From Acidobacteriota bacterium (GTDB lineage Bacteria > Acidobacteriota > Terriglobia > Terriglobales > Acidobacteriaceae): 38,213 nt of DNA. The notes beneath the pieces were generated by a model that saw only the letters and a list, made by a program, of their open reading frames with translations, ran no database searches and was not told where the DNA came from. A program made the translations under genes and the position numbers. Positions 25,013 through 34,049 of the stretch are shown in pieces. The DNA lies in the NCBI GenBank assembly GCA_021846945.1, contig JAJZVZ010000027.1, positions 1 through 38,213 on the forward strand, given 5' to 3'. Positions within the stretch are counted from its first letter, which is position 1, and the number at the start of each line of letters is the position of its first letter.

Positions 25013-25032
25013 AGCGCACTTTGCTGCCAGCC

Positions 25033-25197
25033 TCAGGAATCGTCTGAGGCGTCTTCCGTTTCAGCGGAATCTTCGATCTCCATGTCGCGAAATTCTTCGG
25101 AGTCAAAGACTTCCCCACACTCCAGGCACTCGACGTACTCAGTGTCTTCGTGCCGGGAGACGATTCGAACCTTGGGGTGTCTGCAGGCGGTTGCCAT
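25033..25197 (-). CDS. Small CxxC protein, possible zinc ribbon (54 residues)
   Basis: The peptide starts MATACRHPKVRIVSRHEDTE, has a single CxxC (YVECLECGEVF) and an acidic end (IEDSAETEDASDDS). An early Cys-Arg-His lies before the CxxC, so a zinc-ribbon-like fold with Cys/His ligands is possible. It faces the CDP-alcohol transferase (convergent, 20 bases apart) and diverges from iscR. I believe homologues occur in acidobacteria but cannot check. Its role is unknown. Confidence 0.55.
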   Translation of the reverse strand: MATACRHPKVRIVSRHEDTEYVECLECGEVFDSEEFRDMEIEDSAETEDASDDS

Positions 25198-25339
25198 TGC
25201 TCTTCGTTTCTGTTGGAATAGGTACTCTTTCCCGCCGATTGTAGCGATCTTTTCAGGTTTTTCAAGCGTATTTTTCCTCAAAAATCTCGCTGCCGCAAGC
25301 TTTTGATTTGCAACCAGTCCGAAGGGGCGCCCGCTCAAC

Positions 25340-25369
25340 TTGAAATGCCGACAGAATTGGTCGTATACT
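25340..25369 (+). promoter_or_regulatory. isc promoter with an IscR-type dyad
   Basis: TTGAAA (25340-25345) and TATACT (25364-25369) are 18 bases apart, which would start transcription near 25376, 23 bases before iscR. Between them, CGAC-AGAATTG-GTCG (25349-25363) is a dyad that matches the core of the type 1 IscR site (GAC, a few A/T bases, GTC). It overlaps the spacer, so the holo-IscR could block RNA polymerase. A second dyad CCGA-AGAAG-TCGG follows at the start of the transcript. Confidence 0.55.
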
Positions 25370-25398
25370 GAACACGGACCGAAGAAGTCGGATATTGC

Positions 25399-25851
25399 AT
25401 GCTCAAGCTGAGCAAGAAAGCGGATTATGGGCTGATGGCGCTCAAGTACCTTGCCGAGCACCCGGAGACGCAGGCACTGAGTGCGAAGGACGTGGCCGAC
25501 GCTTACGGAATCCCGGCGCAGTTGCTGGCCAAGATTCTGCAGCGGATGACCAAGACGGGGTTGCTGCGTTCGCATGCCGGGATGAACGGAGGTTACGCTC
25601 TGGCGAGGGATGCACGCGAAATCTCCGCCTATGAGGTGATTCACGCCATCGATGGGCCGCTGTTTATCACCTCCTGCACGAAGGGCGCGAAGCTGTGCGA
25701 CCTGACCCCGAGCTGCACCATCAAAGAGCCGCTGGCGCGGGTAAATGAAAGCATCGCAGAAGTTCTAAAGAGCATTAGTATCTATGACTTGGCTGAGCAT
25801 GAGCATGTCGGGGAACACGAGGCCCACGGATTGGTTTTGTTGACGCGGTAG
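25399..25851 (+). CDS. iscR: Rrf2 family Fe-S regulator IscR
   Basis: IscR senses Fe-S status through a [2Fe-2S] cluster and represses the isc operon when cluster supply is adequate. The 150-residue protein begins [20 protein letters not shown], the Rrf2 winged helix, and has cysteines at 93, 100 and 106 (SCTKGAKLC and PSC) as cluster ligands. Spacing is 6 and 5 residues, compared with 5 and 5 in E. coli IscR. It heads the isc operon, 68 bases before iscS, and an IscR-like dyad is present in its own promoter, which suggests negative autoregulation. Confidence 0.92.
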   Translation: MLKLSKKADYGLMALKYLAEHPETQALSAKDVADAYGIPAQLLAKILQRMTKTGLLRSHAGMNGGYALARDAREISAYEVIHAIDGPLFITSCTKGAKLCDLTPSCTIKEPLARVNESIAEVLKSISIYDLAEHEHVGEHEAHGLVLLTR

Positions 25852-25919
25852 AAAAGCGGTGCCAGCCGCTGGCAGCGGATGAGCTGCGGCGGCGCATCGA
25901 AGGAGGATGGGGAGTTCAG

Positions 25920-27173
25920 ATGAGTACAGTTGTCAGCCAGGTGGAAGTGCCTGCAGGAGTGACTCTGCCAATTTACATGGATAATCACGCGACCAGCCCG
26001 CTCGATCCGCGGGTGCTGGAAGCGATGATGCCTTACTTCACAAACAAGTTTGGCAATGCCGCCAGCCGCAACCACTCCTTCGGGTGGGAGGCTGAAAAGG
26101 CCGTTGAGACGGCGCGCGAGCAGATTGCCAGGCTGATCGGCGCCAGTGCCAGGGAGATCATCTTTACCTCCGGCGCCACAGAGAGCGACAACCTGGCCAT
26201 CAAGGGCGTCGCGGAGATGTACCGCGAGCGCGGCAATCACATCATTACCCAGGTGACCGAACACAAGGCGGTGCTGGACACCTGCAAGCGCCTGGAAAAG
26301 TATGGCTATCGCGTCACCTACCTGCCGGTGAAGTCCGATGGGATCATCGACATGGAGGATCTGAAGCGGGCTATCGACGAGAAGACCATCCTGGTCTCGA
26401 TCATGGCGGCTAACAACGAGATTGGCGTGCTGCAGCCCATCGCCGAAATCGGCAAGCTCTGTCACGAGAAGGGCATTATCTTCCATACCGACGCGGTGCA
26501 GGCGGTGGGTAAGGTGCCTTTCAACGTGATCGCCGATCACGTGGACCTGGCTTCGATCTCCGGGCACAAGATTTACGGCCCCAAGGGCGTGGGCGCGCTG
26601 TATGTTCGTCGGCGCAATCCGCGCGTGCAGATCGCCGCGCAGATTGACGGCGGCGGCCACGAGCGCGGCATGCGGTCTGGCACGCTGAATGTGCCCGGCA
26701 TCGTGGGCATGGGCAAGGCCTGTGAGATTGCCATCGAGGAGATGGACTCCGAGGCGGCTTATCTGCGCGGCCTGCGTGAACGGCTGGAGACGAAGATCGC
26801 ATCGGAGCTGGACTACATCCATGTGAACGGCTCGATGGAGCACCGGCTCCCGGGCAATTTGAACATGAGCTTTCTTTACGTCGAGGGTGAGTCGCTGCTG
26901 ATGGGCATCAATGATGTGGCGGTTTCGAGCGGCTCGGCCTGCACGTCGGCGACGCTGGAGCCATCATACGTATTGAAGGCGCTTGGGCTGGGCGACGATG
27001 TGGCGCACAGCTCGATCCGCTTCGGGCTGGGCCGGTTCAACACCCAGGCTGAAGTCGATTACGTGGCGGCCAAGGTCGTGGACGTAGTGAAGAAGCTGCG
27101 CGAACTATCCCCGCTCTACGAGATGGCGAAGGAAGGCATCGACCTGTCGAAGGTTGAGTGGCAGGCGCACTAG
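25920..27173 (+). CDS. iscS: Cysteine desulfurase IscS
   Basis: IscS removes sulfur from cysteine with pyridoxal phosphate and passes it to IscU and to tRNA-thiolation enzymes. The 417-residue protein has PLP-binding His115 (TEHKAVLD), Asp191 (HTDAVQAVG) and the Schiff-base Lys217 in [10 protein letters not shown]. The active cysteine is Cys341 in [16 protein letters not shown], with the long class I loop. The start at 25920 follows a GGGAG sequence. The 120-base gap before iscU holds a small hairpin. Confidence 0.96.
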   Translation: MSTVVSQVEVPAGVTLPIYMDNHATSPLDPRVLEAMMPYFTNKFGNAASRNHSFGWEAEKAVETAREQIARLIGASAREIIFTSGATESDNLAIKGVAEMYRERGNHIITQVTEHKAVLDTCKRLEKYGYRVTYLPVKSDGIIDMEDLKRAIDEKTILVSIMAANNEIGVLQPIAEIGKLCHEKGIIFHTDAVQAVGKVPFNVIADHVDLASISGHKIYGPKGVGALYVRRRNPRVQIAAQIDGGGHERGMRSGTLNVPGIVGMGKACEIAIEEMDSEAAYLRGLRERLETKIASELDYIHVNGSMEHRLPGNLNMSFLYVEGESLLMGINDVAVSSGSACTSATLEPSYVLKALGLGDDVAHSSIRFGLGRFNTQAEVDYVAAKVVDVVKKLRELSPLYEMAKEGIDLSKVEWQAH

Positions 27174-27228
27174 GTTTAGGAACGGGCAGCCATGCTTGGT
27201 CGGGCTGGCTGGCCGGAGATGGAACGAA

Positions 27229-27248
27229 TCGGCGGCTGAGCCCGCCGA
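27229..27248 (+). promoter_or_regulatory. Hairpin between iscS and iscU
   Basis: TCGGCGG (27229-27235) pairs with CCGCCGA (27242-27248) around the loop CTGAGC, a 7-bp GC-rich stem. It has no T-run, so it is not a simple terminator. It could stabilise or process the operon message between iscS and iscU. Confidence 0.4.
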
Positions 27249-27293
27249 ATCAAACAAGTAGAATGCGGCTTCCCCGCAGGAGGAAACAGGAAG

Positions 27294-27716
27294 ATGGCAT
27301 ACAGTGACAAGGTCGTAGACCACTACAACAATCCACGCAACGTGGGAACACTGGACAAGAATGCGCAGGAGGTGGGCACCGGTCTTGTGGGTGCTCCCGA
27401 GTGCGGTGACGTAATGCGGCTGCAGATCCGCGTGAACCCTGAGACGCAGGTGATCGAAGAGGCCAAGTTCAAGACCTTCGGCTGCGGCTCGGCCATCGCC
27501 AGTTCATCGCTGGCTACGGAGTGGATCAAGGGCCGCACGGTGGAAGACGCCCTTGCCATCAAGAACACCGATATCGTGAAGGAGCTGTCGCTGCCGCCAG
27601 TCAAGATTCATTGTTCGGTGCTGGCTGAGGATGCAATTCGCGCGGCGATCGGCGACTGGAAGAAGAAGAACGGTGCCGCGGAAGCTGCGCACGCAGAGAC
27701 TTCAGCGGCAAAGTAA
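27294..27716 (+). CDS. iscU: Fe-S cluster scaffold IscU
   Basis: IscU is the scaffold on which [2Fe-2S] clusters are built from sulfur supplied by IscS before delivery through HscA/HscB. The 140-residue protein has all ligands: Cys37 and Asp39 (GAPECGDV), Cys64 (FGCGSA) and Cys107 (IHCSVL). The HscA-recognition motif LPPVK is at 100-104. It has a strong ribosome-binding site (AGGAGG) and an Ala-rich tail of about ten residues beyond the E. coli length. Confidence 0.96.
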   Translation: MAYSDKVVDHYNNPRNVGTLDKNAQEVGTGLVGAPECGDVMRLQIRVNPETQVIEEAKFKTFGCGSAIASSSLATEWIKGRTVEDALAIKNTDIVKELSLPPVKIHCSVLAEDAIRAAIGDWKKKNGAAEAAHAETSAAK

Positions 27717-27777
27717 CCAGATCGGTCTGCTCGGCGAAAGCGCTTGAGCCTCCGGTTCGTAATTGAAAAAGGCAAGT

Positions 27778-28194
27778 ATGGCGAACATAGTCTCAATCGA
27801 ATCCAAACCCGCGGAGGGCGCATTTGCGCAGCCGCAGACGGCCGTCCCGCAGGCGCCTGCGCAAGGCATCCAAGTGACGGAGCGGGCGGTGAAGCATATT
27901 CGGGCTGCGATGGCCAAGGAGGGCATCTCGCCGGAAACGGGTGGGCTGCGCCTCGGCGTGAAGGGCGGCGGCTGCTCAGGGCTTTCTTATTCGATCACTT
28001 TCGATTCGCAGCCGCGCGAGCGTGACCGCATCTATGAGTTCGACGGCGTACGGGTCTTCGTCGATCCCAAGTCGTTTATCTATCTGAGCGGTGTAACGCT
28101 CGACTATGAAGAGACGCTGATGCGTCAGGGATTCAACTTCATCAATCCGAACTCCGCGCGCGCCTGTGGCTGCGGTTCGTCCTTTTCTGTATAA
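27778..28194 (+). CDS. iscA: A-type Fe-S carrier IscA
   Basis: IscA carries or assembles Fe-S clusters for target proteins. The 138-residue protein has the family cysteines Cys66 (KGGGCSGLSY), Cys130 and Cys132 (ACGCGSSF). It is about 30 residues longer at the N-terminus than E. coli IscA, with a low-complexity Pro/Ala/Gln segment (PQTAVPQAPAQG), probably disordered. The ATG at 27778 is preferred to the TTG at 27763 because AAGG lies upstream. It sits between iscU and hscB as in E. coli. Confidence 0.94.
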   Translation: MANIVSIESKPAEGAFAQPQTAVPQAPAQGIQVTERAVKHIRAAMAKEGISPETGGLRLGVKGGGCSGLSYSITFDSQPRERDRIYEFDGVRVFVDPKSFIYLSGVTLDYEETLMRQGFNFINPNSARACGCGSSFSV

Positions 28195-28219
28195 GCGCCA
28201 CTGCGCGTAAGGTTCAGTT

Positions 28220-28918
28220 ATGTTGAAGACCCTGGAATCCGCCGTCCCTGTTGCCTGTTGGTCCTGCTCCGTTGCTCATAACGATTTCACGCTGTTCTGT
28301 CCGCATTGCAGCAAGATTCAGCCGCCTCCCGGCGGCGATTATTTTGCGGTCTTTGGGCTGGAGCCGCGGCTGAACCTCGATTTGCCTGCGCTGGAAAAGG
28401 AGTTTCACCGGCTTAGCCGCAAGCTGCATCCGGACCGCTTTGCCCGCTCTGGCGAGCATGAGAGGCAGTGGAGCCTGGCCGACACGGCTTTGCTCAACGA
28501 CGCCTATCGCACGCTCAAGGATCCGCTGCGGCGCACCGAGTATCTACTCAAGCTGCGTGGCGCGGAGATCGGCGAAGAGGCTGCCGCAGATGGGAACAGC
28601 CGCAAGGATCCATCGCGCGCGCCGGCTGACCTTCTCGAAGAGGTCTTCGAGCTGAATATGCAACTGGATGAGTTGCGCGAGGCGCATGCGGCGGGTGAAG
28701 AAAGCGCGGCGCTTGAGTCAAGCCTGGCGGCGGCGAAGCAGAAGTTTGAGGCGCTGCTGGCAGAAGTGGACCGCGATCTGCGGCAGCAGTGGCAGGCGTG
28801 GGATGCGGGCGATGAAACCGCGCGCGAGGCGGCGCAAAAGGCCATGATGGCGTTGCTTGACCGGCGGCGTTATCTCAGCAACCTGGTTCGCGATGTGACC
28901 GGGACTTTGGGAGCTTAA
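28220..28918 (+). CDS. hscB: J-domain co-chaperone HscB with N-terminal zinc ribbon
   Basis: HscB is the J-protein that brings IscU to HscA. The 232-residue protein has the J-domain with HPD at 70-72 ([13 protein letters not shown]) and a C-terminal three-helix IscU-binding domain. Before it lies a zinc-ribbon-like segment with four cysteines at 13, 16, 27 and 30 (CWSC ... CPHC) that is absent from E. coli HscB but known in eukaryotic HSCB. A charged insert ([20 protein letters not shown]) separates the domains. It lies 25 bases after iscA and 8 before hscA. Confidence 0.92.
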   Translation: MLKTLESAVPVACWSCSVAHNDFTLFCPHCSKIQPPPGGDYFAVFGLEPRLNLDLPALEKEFHRLSRKLHPDRFARSGEHERQWSLADTALLNDAYRTLKDPLRRTEYLLKLRGAEIGEEAAADGNSRKDPSRAPADLLEEVFELNMQLDELREAHAAGEESAALESSLAAAKQKFEALLAEVDRDLRQQWQAWDAGDETAREAAQKAMMALLDRRRYLSNLVRDVTGTLGA

Positions 28919-28926
28919 ATAAAGAT

Positions 28927-30882
28927 ATGGCGGATGGGCGCGTAGTCGGAATCGATCTGGGAACCACGAACTCCCTGGTCGCTTATATGGAGGGCGATAA
29001 GCCGGTGGTGATTCCCGGCGTCGATGGCTCGAATCTGGTGCCGTCGGTGGTGGCATTGGACCCAATTCGCACCTCGGAGCCGGGCGCAGCCCCCGGCCGG
29101 CCGACGGTCACCGTGGGCAACAGCGCGCGCAAGGCTCTGATTGAGACGCCCGAGCGAGTCATCTATTCCGTCAAGCGCCTGATGGGGCGCGGCCTCGAAG
29201 AAGTGGGCAGGGAATTGAAGTATTTTCCCTTCCGATTGGCCGATGACGTGGAAGAGGGCGAAGTGCCGCGCATCCAACTGGGCGAGCTCAAGTTCACGCC
29301 GCCGGAGATCTCGGCCTATGTTCTGCGCCAGCTCAAGCGCAACGCTGAGCGGTTCTTTGGTCAGCCGGTGACGCAGGCGGTCATCACTGTGCCGGCTTAC
29401 TTCAACGATGCGCAACGCCAGGCCACCAAGGATGCGGGCCGCATGGCCGGACTGGACGTGTTACGGCTGGTGAACGAGCCTACGGCGGCGGCATTGGCTT
29501 ATGGCCTGGATCGCGCCAAAGAAGGCACTATTGCCGTTTACGATCTGGGAGGCGGCACCTTTGACATTTCCATCCTCAAGCTGCGCGACGGCATCTTTGA
29601 GGTGCAGTCCACCAACGGCGATACACACCTGGGCGGCGACGACATCGACAATCTGCTCGTAGCCATTGCTCTCGACGAGATTCATGCCGAACACGGCATT
29701 GATCTGCGCGCGAGTCCCGGCGCGGTGCAGGCATTGCGCAAGGCGGCCATCGACGCCAAGGTCCGGCTTTCGACGGAGACGTCTGCCCGCTTCGACATTG
29801 AGCTGCCCAACGGCGACCGCTACCAGCGCGAGATTCCGCGCGCGGTCTTCGAGCTGCTTATCGAGCCTGTGCTCGAACGCACGGCCGGGCCATGCAGGCA
29901 GGCGCTTGCCGATGCCGGCATCACGCCGGAGCAGATTGATGAAGTTGTGCTGGTTGGTGGGTCCACGCGCATTCCGGCGGTGCGGCAACTGGTAGACGAT
30001 CTCTTCCACCTGCGCGCGCGCGGCAAAAGGCCGCACGTTGAGCTGAACCCCGACGAGGTGGTGGCGCTGGGCGCAGCGGTTCAGGCTGATATTCTGGCAG
30101 GCGCCTCCAAGGCTACCGAGGAGATGCTGCTGCTGGACGTGACTCCGCTCTCGTTGGGCATTGAGGCACTGGGCGGCGTGGTGGCGCGCATCATCCCGCG
30201 CAACTCCACCGTTCCAGCCTCGGCCATCGAGCACTTTACTACTGGCGTGGACGGGCAGACGAATGTAGCGATCCACGTGGTGCAGGGCGAGCGCGAGCTG
30301 GCCGCCGATTGCCGGTCGCTGGCGCGCTTTGATCTCAAAGGCATTCCGCCGATGAGTGCCGGGCTGCCGCGTATTGAGGTCCGCTTTCTGATCGATGCCG
30401 ATGGCATCCTGCAGGTTTCCGCGCGCGAGCAGCGCAGCGGCAAGACCGCACAGATCGAGGTGAAACCAACCTACGGCCTGACCGATGAGCAGGTTGAGGA
30501 TATGATCATCGACTCCTTTGATCACGCCGAAGAGGATTTTGCCAGGCGCCTGCTGATCGAAGCGCGCAACGAGGCGGAGACGATTCTTGCGGCGGTCGAA
30601 CGCGCGCCGCGAAATCCCTTGTGGCAGCAGTTGAGCAGCGGGGAAAAGGAAGCCATTGCGAAGGCTCGCGACCGGCTGGCTGCGGTCAAGCAGGGAACGG
30701 ATATGGCCGCGCTCCGCGAAGCCACGATTGTGCTCGACCAGGCCACACGCCACTTCGCCGAGTTGATGATGGACGCCGCGGTTTCCAGCGCCATTCGCGG
30801 CAAGACCATGGCCGCGGCCGGCGAGAATCTCGATGAGACTGTGACCGCGCCGCATCCGATGGCCGCGGCGGAGTTCAAATAG
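28927..30882 (+). CDS. hscA: Hsp70-type chaperone HscA
   Basis: HscA is the specialised Hsp70 that binds the LPPVK motif of IscU and promotes cluster release. The 651-residue protein shows the ATPase signatures GIDLGTTNS (about 8-16), [13 protein letters not shown] (about 200) and [14 protein letters not shown] (about 345), then the substrate domain starting near [17 protein letters not shown]. Its position just after hscB and the lack of a long lid extension separate it from DnaK. A hairpin follows before fdx. Confidence 0.95.
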   Translation: MADGRVVGIDLGTTNSLVAYMEGDKPVVIPGVDGSNLVPSVVALDPIRTSEPGAAPGRPTVTVGNSARKALIETPERVIYSVKRLMGRGLEEVGRELKYFPFRLADDVEEGEVPRIQLGELKFTPPEISAYVLRQLKRNAERFFGQPVTQAVITVPAYFNDAQRQATKDAGRMAGLDVLRLVNEPTAAALAYGLDRAKEGTIAVYDLGGGTFDISILKLRDGIFEVQSTNGDTHLGGDDIDNLLVAIALDEIHAEHGIDLRASPGAVQALRKAAIDAKVRLSTETSARFDIELPNGDRYQREIPRAVFELLIEPVLERTAGPCRQALADAGITPEQIDEVVLVGGSTRIPAVRQLVDDLFHLRARGKRPHVELNPDEVVALGAAVQADILAGASKATEEMLLLDVTPLSLGIEALGGVVARIIPRNSTVPASAIEHFTTGVDGQTNVAIHVVQGERELAADCRSLARFDLKGIPPMSAGLPRIEVRFLIDADGILQVSAREQRSGKTAQIEVKPTYGLTDEQVEDMIIDSFDHAEEDFARRLLIEARNEAETILAAVERAPRNPLWQQLSSGEKEAIAKARDRLAAVKQGTDMAALREATIVLDQATRHFAELMMDAAVSSAIRGKTMAAAGENLDETVTAPHPMAAAEFK

Positions 30883-30890
30883 CAGCGGAG

Positions 30891-30912
30891 CTAGCCCGCC
30901 ACGGCGGGTTAG
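30891..30912 (+). promoter_or_regulatory. Hairpin between hscA and fdx
   Basis: CTAGCCCGC pairs with GCGGGTTAG (one G-T pair) around the loop CACG, giving a 9-bp stem at 30891-30912, just after the hscA stop. No T-run follows, so it is more likely a partial terminator, a processing site or an mRNA stabiliser that lowers expression of fdx and iscX. Confidence 0.45.
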
Positions 30913-31008
30913 TGGTGTGAGCCCGGCGTACGGAGCCGGAGGAAAGCCAAGAAGTTTAATCAGCCGGAACAAACTGAAAGCTAAGAGCTGAAACGAAAGG
31001 AACGATCC

Positions 31009-31425
31009 ATGAGCGGCGCGACTGAAAAGAATATTCCACCCGAAAAGCTGGTCCGGGTCACCTTTCTTCCTGAAGGCCGCACGGTCGAATTCGAGTTCGG
31101 CACCATGCCGTACGACCGCCATGGCAAGCCTATGTCGTTTCTCGACGTCGCCGAAAACTTTGGCATCTTTCTCGACCACGCCTGCGGCGGCGCCTGCGCC
31201 TGCACCACCTGTCACCTGTGGATTAAGAGTGGAGCTGAGGGCATCAGCGAACCCGACGACGATGAACTGGACCGGCTCGATATGGCTGCCGACCAGCAAT
31301 TGAACTCGCGTCTCGGTTGCCAGGCCGTGATTACGCAACCCGGAGAATACGTAGTAGAGATTCCCAAGTGGAATCGCAATTATGTCTCCGAGGGCAAGCC
31401 GCTGGCCCTGGCGGAAAACAAGTAG
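31009..31425 (+). CDS. fdx: ISC-type [2Fe-2S] ferredoxin Fdx
   Basis: Fdx supplies electrons for cluster assembly on IscU. The 138-residue protein has the adrenodoxin-type ligand set C-x5-C-x2-C ... C: Cys59, Cys65, Cys68 (HACGGACACTTCHLW) and Cys104 (GCQAVIT). An extra Cys63 lies within the loop. It has a longer N-terminus than E. coli Fdx. AAGGAACGATCC stands before the ATG, a good ribosome-binding site. Confidence 0.94.
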   Translation: MSGATEKNIPPEKLVRVTFLPEGRTVEFEFGTMPYDRHGKPMSFLDVAENFGIFLDHACGGACACTTCHLWIKSGAEGISEPDDDELDRLDMAADQQLNSRLGCQAVITQPGEYVVEIPKWNRNYVSEGKPLALAENK

Positions 31426-31447
31426 ATCAACGAGGAGAATGACCGCC

Positions 31448-31666
31448 ATGCCGCGCGAGATTCACTGGACCGACGCCGAAGAGATCGGCATTCAGTTGGC
31501 CGAAAAGTACCCGGACGTCGATCCCCTGACGATCCGTTTTACCGATCTTCACCGCTACGTGATCGAGCTCGAGGGCTTCGCCGACGACCCGCAAAAGTCG
31601 AACGAAGCGCGCCTCGAAGCCATCCAGATGGCCTGGCTCGAGGAGTTCCAGGACGCGCAGGGATAA
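31448..31666 (+). CDS. iscX: Fe-S assembly modulator IscX
   Basis: IscX is a small acidic protein that binds IscS and modulates iron-dependent cluster formation. The 72-residue product shows the family sequence IHWTDAEEIGIQLAEKYPDV, then LTIRFTDLHRYVIELEGF, and ends in LEAIQMAWLEEF. ATG codons at 31439 and 31448 are both possible; I prefer 31448 because GAGGAG is then spaced 10 bases away. It is the last isc gene, as in E. coli, and faces yraN. Confidence 0.93.
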   Translation: MPREIHWTDAEEIGIQLAEKYPDVDPLTIRFTDLHRYVIELEGFADDPQKSNEARLEAIQMAWLEEFQDAQG

Positions 31667-31700
31667 GCCGGCCGGGGATACATCTGGCCAACTCGTCGCT

Positions 31701-32216
31701 TTAATCGAATCCCCGCCGCTGTTCGCTCCAGTCGAAGGCGCCCTCGAAGTGGACAAACTCCTTTTCCTTGCCTGGCACCAGATACACACTGATCACGTCG
31801 AATCGCACCGGCGGAGCGGTCTGCTGCGGTAGCTGGCGCACGTACTGGCGGGCCAGCCTGCGCAGGATGTTGCGCTTGTTGGAGTCCACGGCTGCCTCGG
31901 CGGGGGTGGCGTCATGCGCCGTGCGCGTTTTCACTTCAATGAAGCACAGCATCGGCCCCTGCCAGGCAATCAGGTCGAGATCGCCCTGAAGGTTTCCCGA
32001 CGACCAGCGCCGTGCCACGACGACATATCCCTTGCGGCGCAGATGAAAGTAGGCGGCGTCTTCGCCTTCGATTCCAATGGTCAGATGCGCCGGCAGTCCC
32101 AGCGCGCGGCCGCCTGTCATGCCGCGATGGGCGGGGTTGGCGGACTGTGCCAGCCGGTCAAGGCCGGTCACCGTCCGCTCCAGGCATTCAATGCGCATCC
32201 GGGCGAGCCATTTCAT
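31701..32216 (-). CDS. yraN: YraN/UPF0102 family nuclease-fold protein
   Basis: The family has a PD-(D/E)xK endonuclease-like fold and an uncertain role. The core starts at about residue 45 (GIEGEDAAYFHLRRKGYVVV), followed by the motif GDLDLIAWQG and FIEVKTRT with the Asp, Glu and Lys of the fold. The N-terminal 45 residues are an extension compared with E. coli YraN. Start at 32216; 32198 is an alternative. It is convergent with iscX, 34 bases apart. Confidence 0.85.
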   Translation of the reverse strand: MKWLARMRIECLERTVTGLDRLAQSANPAHRGMTGGRALGLPAHLTIGIEGEDAAYFHLRRKGYVVVARRWSSGNLQGDLDLIAWQGPMLCFIEVKTRTAHDATPAEAAVDSNKRNILRRLARQYVRQLPQQTAPPVRFDVISVYLVPGKEKEFVHFEGAFDWSEQRRGFD

Positions 32217-32289
32217 GAAGCACCATTCTCGCCCGGATCCGCGAACGGCGCAAACAGGGCGCAACTTCGTCGCGCCCCGGCGTTCCGGT

Positions 32290-33684
32290 TCAGGCGTTCG
32301 TGACTTCAAGCTTGGCGGCCTGCTCGTGCTCTTTCTCAACATGAAACAGCGCATCTTCCAGGATGTCGAGAGCCACCGTTGCCTCGTACTCATTGAGGAC
32401 AAGCGGAGGCGCGAGGCGTATGGTCGTTTCGCCGCAGCCCAGCACCATGAGTCCACGCTCGAAGGCCAGCGTCTCGACGCGATTGCGCAGTTCCGTGGCC
32501 GGCTCGCGGGTGGCCTTGTCCTTTACAAGCTCAATGCCGATCATCAGGCCGCGTCCGCGCACGTCGCCCACCAGCGGATGGGTTTGCTTCCATCCCTGCA
32601 GGCGCTTCAACATCAATTCGCCGATGCGCCCGGCGTTGTCCTTGGCTTCGCGCTCGATGATGTCCATGGTGGCCAGCGCCGCGGCGATCGACACCGGGTT
32701 GCCGCCAAAGGTGGAAGCATGCGAGCCGGGCACCCAATCCATGATCTCCGCGCGGCTCATGCAAATGCCCAACGGCATGCCGCTGGCGATGCCCTTGGCG
32801 ATGCACACGATGTCGGGCTCCACGCCGGAGTGTTCGACGGCCCACCACTTGCCGGTACGCCCGCAGCCGCTCTGTACCTCATCGACCACCAGCAGGATGC
32901 CGTGCCGGTCGCAGATGGCGCGCAACTCGCGCATGAAGTTATCAGGCGCGACCACATAGCCGCCTTCGCCCTGGATAGGCTCGATGAAGATAGCAGCCAC
33001 CTCTTCGGGTGGCAAAATGGTCTTGAAGAGCTTCTCTTCGATGTAGCGCGCACAGCCCAGACTGAAGGCTTCCGCATCCTGCGCTCCGCCCGTGCAGCCG
33101 CGATAGACGTAGGGATAGCGCACATGTGTTACGCCGGGAACCAGCGGCGAGAAGCGGCGCTTCTGCTGGGGCTTGGAGCCGGTAAGCGACAGGGCGCCCA
33201 TGGTGCGGCCGTGGAAGGCGCCGAGGAACGAAATCACATGCTGCCGCCCCGTGTGATAGCGGGCCAGCTTGAGCGCGCATTCGATGGCTTCAGCGCCGGA
33301 GTTGCCATAGAAAAACCGGTGCGGGCCGGGCATCGGCGCTACCGCCGAGAGCCGTTCGGCCAGATCGGTAAGGGGCTCATTGTAAAAGTCGGTTCCGGAG
33401 ATATGCAGCAGTTCGGTGGCCTGCTTTTGAATGGCGGCTACAACCTCGGGATGGCAGTGGCCGGTGGAAGTCACGGCGATGCCTGCGGCAAAATCGAGAA
33501 ACTCGTTGCCGTCCACGTCCTCCACGCGGATCCCGCGGCCGCGCCTGGCCACCAGTGGATAGGAGCGGGTATAAGAGGGCGAGATCAGCCGGTGGTCGGC
33601 CTCGACGGCCGCCCGTGCCTTTGGTCCGGGCAGGGAACACACTAACCTGGGTCCGTATTGCGCGTGCATCTCTTGCTTGTTCAT
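32290..33684 (-). CDS. Class III (ornithine/4-aminobutyrate type) aminotransferase
   Basis: This 464-residue PLP enzyme transfers amino groups from omega-amino compounds to keto acids. It has the class III signature with Asp268-Glu269 (LLVVDEVQSGCGRTG) and Lys297 in CIAKGIASGMPLG. The N-terminal half has ISFLGAFHGRTMGALSLTGS and the phosphate-binding GNSGAEA. It resembles 4-aminobutyrate and acetylornithine aminotransferases; the exact substrate cannot be read from the sequence and no pathway neighbours help. It has its own 360-base upstream region. Confidence 0.88.
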   Translation of the reverse strand: MNKQEMHAQYGPRLVCSLPGPKARAAVEADHRLISPSYTRSYPLVARRGRGIRVEDVDGNEFLDFAAGIAVTSTGHCHPEVVAAIQKQATELLHISGTDFYNEPLTDLAERLSAVAPMPGPHRFFYGNSGAEAIECALKLARYHTGRQHVISFLGAFHGRTMGALSLTGSKPQQKRRFSPLVPGVTHVRYPYVYRGCTGGAQDAEAFSLGCARYIEEKLFKTILPPEEVAAIFIEPIQGEGGYVVAPDNFMRELRAICDRHGILLVVDEVQSGCGRTGKWWAVEHSGVEPDIVCIAKGIASGMPLGICMSRAEIMDWVPGSHASTFGGNPVSIAAALATMDIIEREAKDNAGRIGELMLKRLQGWKQTHPLVGDVRGRGLMIGIELVKDKATREPATELRNRVETLAFERGLMVLGCGETTIRLAPPLVLNEYEATVALDILEDALFHVEKEHEQAAKLEVTNA

Positions 33685-34049
33685 GGTGCAATCTCCTCGG
33701 CAGATTCGGTTGTGCGGCCGCTCAAAAGCATTGAATCCATGCGGCGCGGCCGCGGATCCCGGCAGTTGGGATCATCCAGTTCCGCTCGCCCGGCGGGCGA
33801 GAAAAACGCAGGAGAGGGTCTTCGGCGGACCGGTGCTAATCTCCGCCGAAGAGACTAGGTCGGGTGCGGGTGGGCAGCACGCGGAGATGCCGCCGGGGGC
33901 AGATGCAGCGCGCGCGCGACCGCGACCAGCGCTTTGTGGCTGGCACAAGCAGCATCCCTTTGTCGCTGTGCGTCTGCATCGAAATCCCGCTAAAAATCAG
34001 CATATCACGCGGTCCGGGGAGATTTCCAAAACCGAATTCCAGGTTCGCG
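33685..34049 (-). promoter_or_regulatory. Upstream region of the aminotransferase with strong hairpins
   Basis: No gene is seen. An 11-bp perfect inverted repeat, TCTTCGGCGGA (33820-33830) with TCCGCCGAAGA (33843-33853), encloses a 12-base loop. On the minus strand it is followed 13 bases later by GTTTTTC, which could make it a terminator for the DUF4337 gene. A second GC-rich stem (CTCGCCC with GGGCGAG) lies nearby at about 33785-33801. Either could lie in the 5' leader of the aminotransferase message. Confidence 0.5.

Noticed and set aside
29461..31449. A 662-codon open frame on the minus strand opposite hscA and fdx
   Set aside because: It runs exactly opposite well-conserved hscA and fdx and has low-quality composition; long antisense frames are common in GC-rich genes.
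32077..33645. A 522-codon plus-strand frame opposite the aminotransferase
   Set aside because: Antisense to a clear class III aminotransferase with all motifs; no domain is visible in it.
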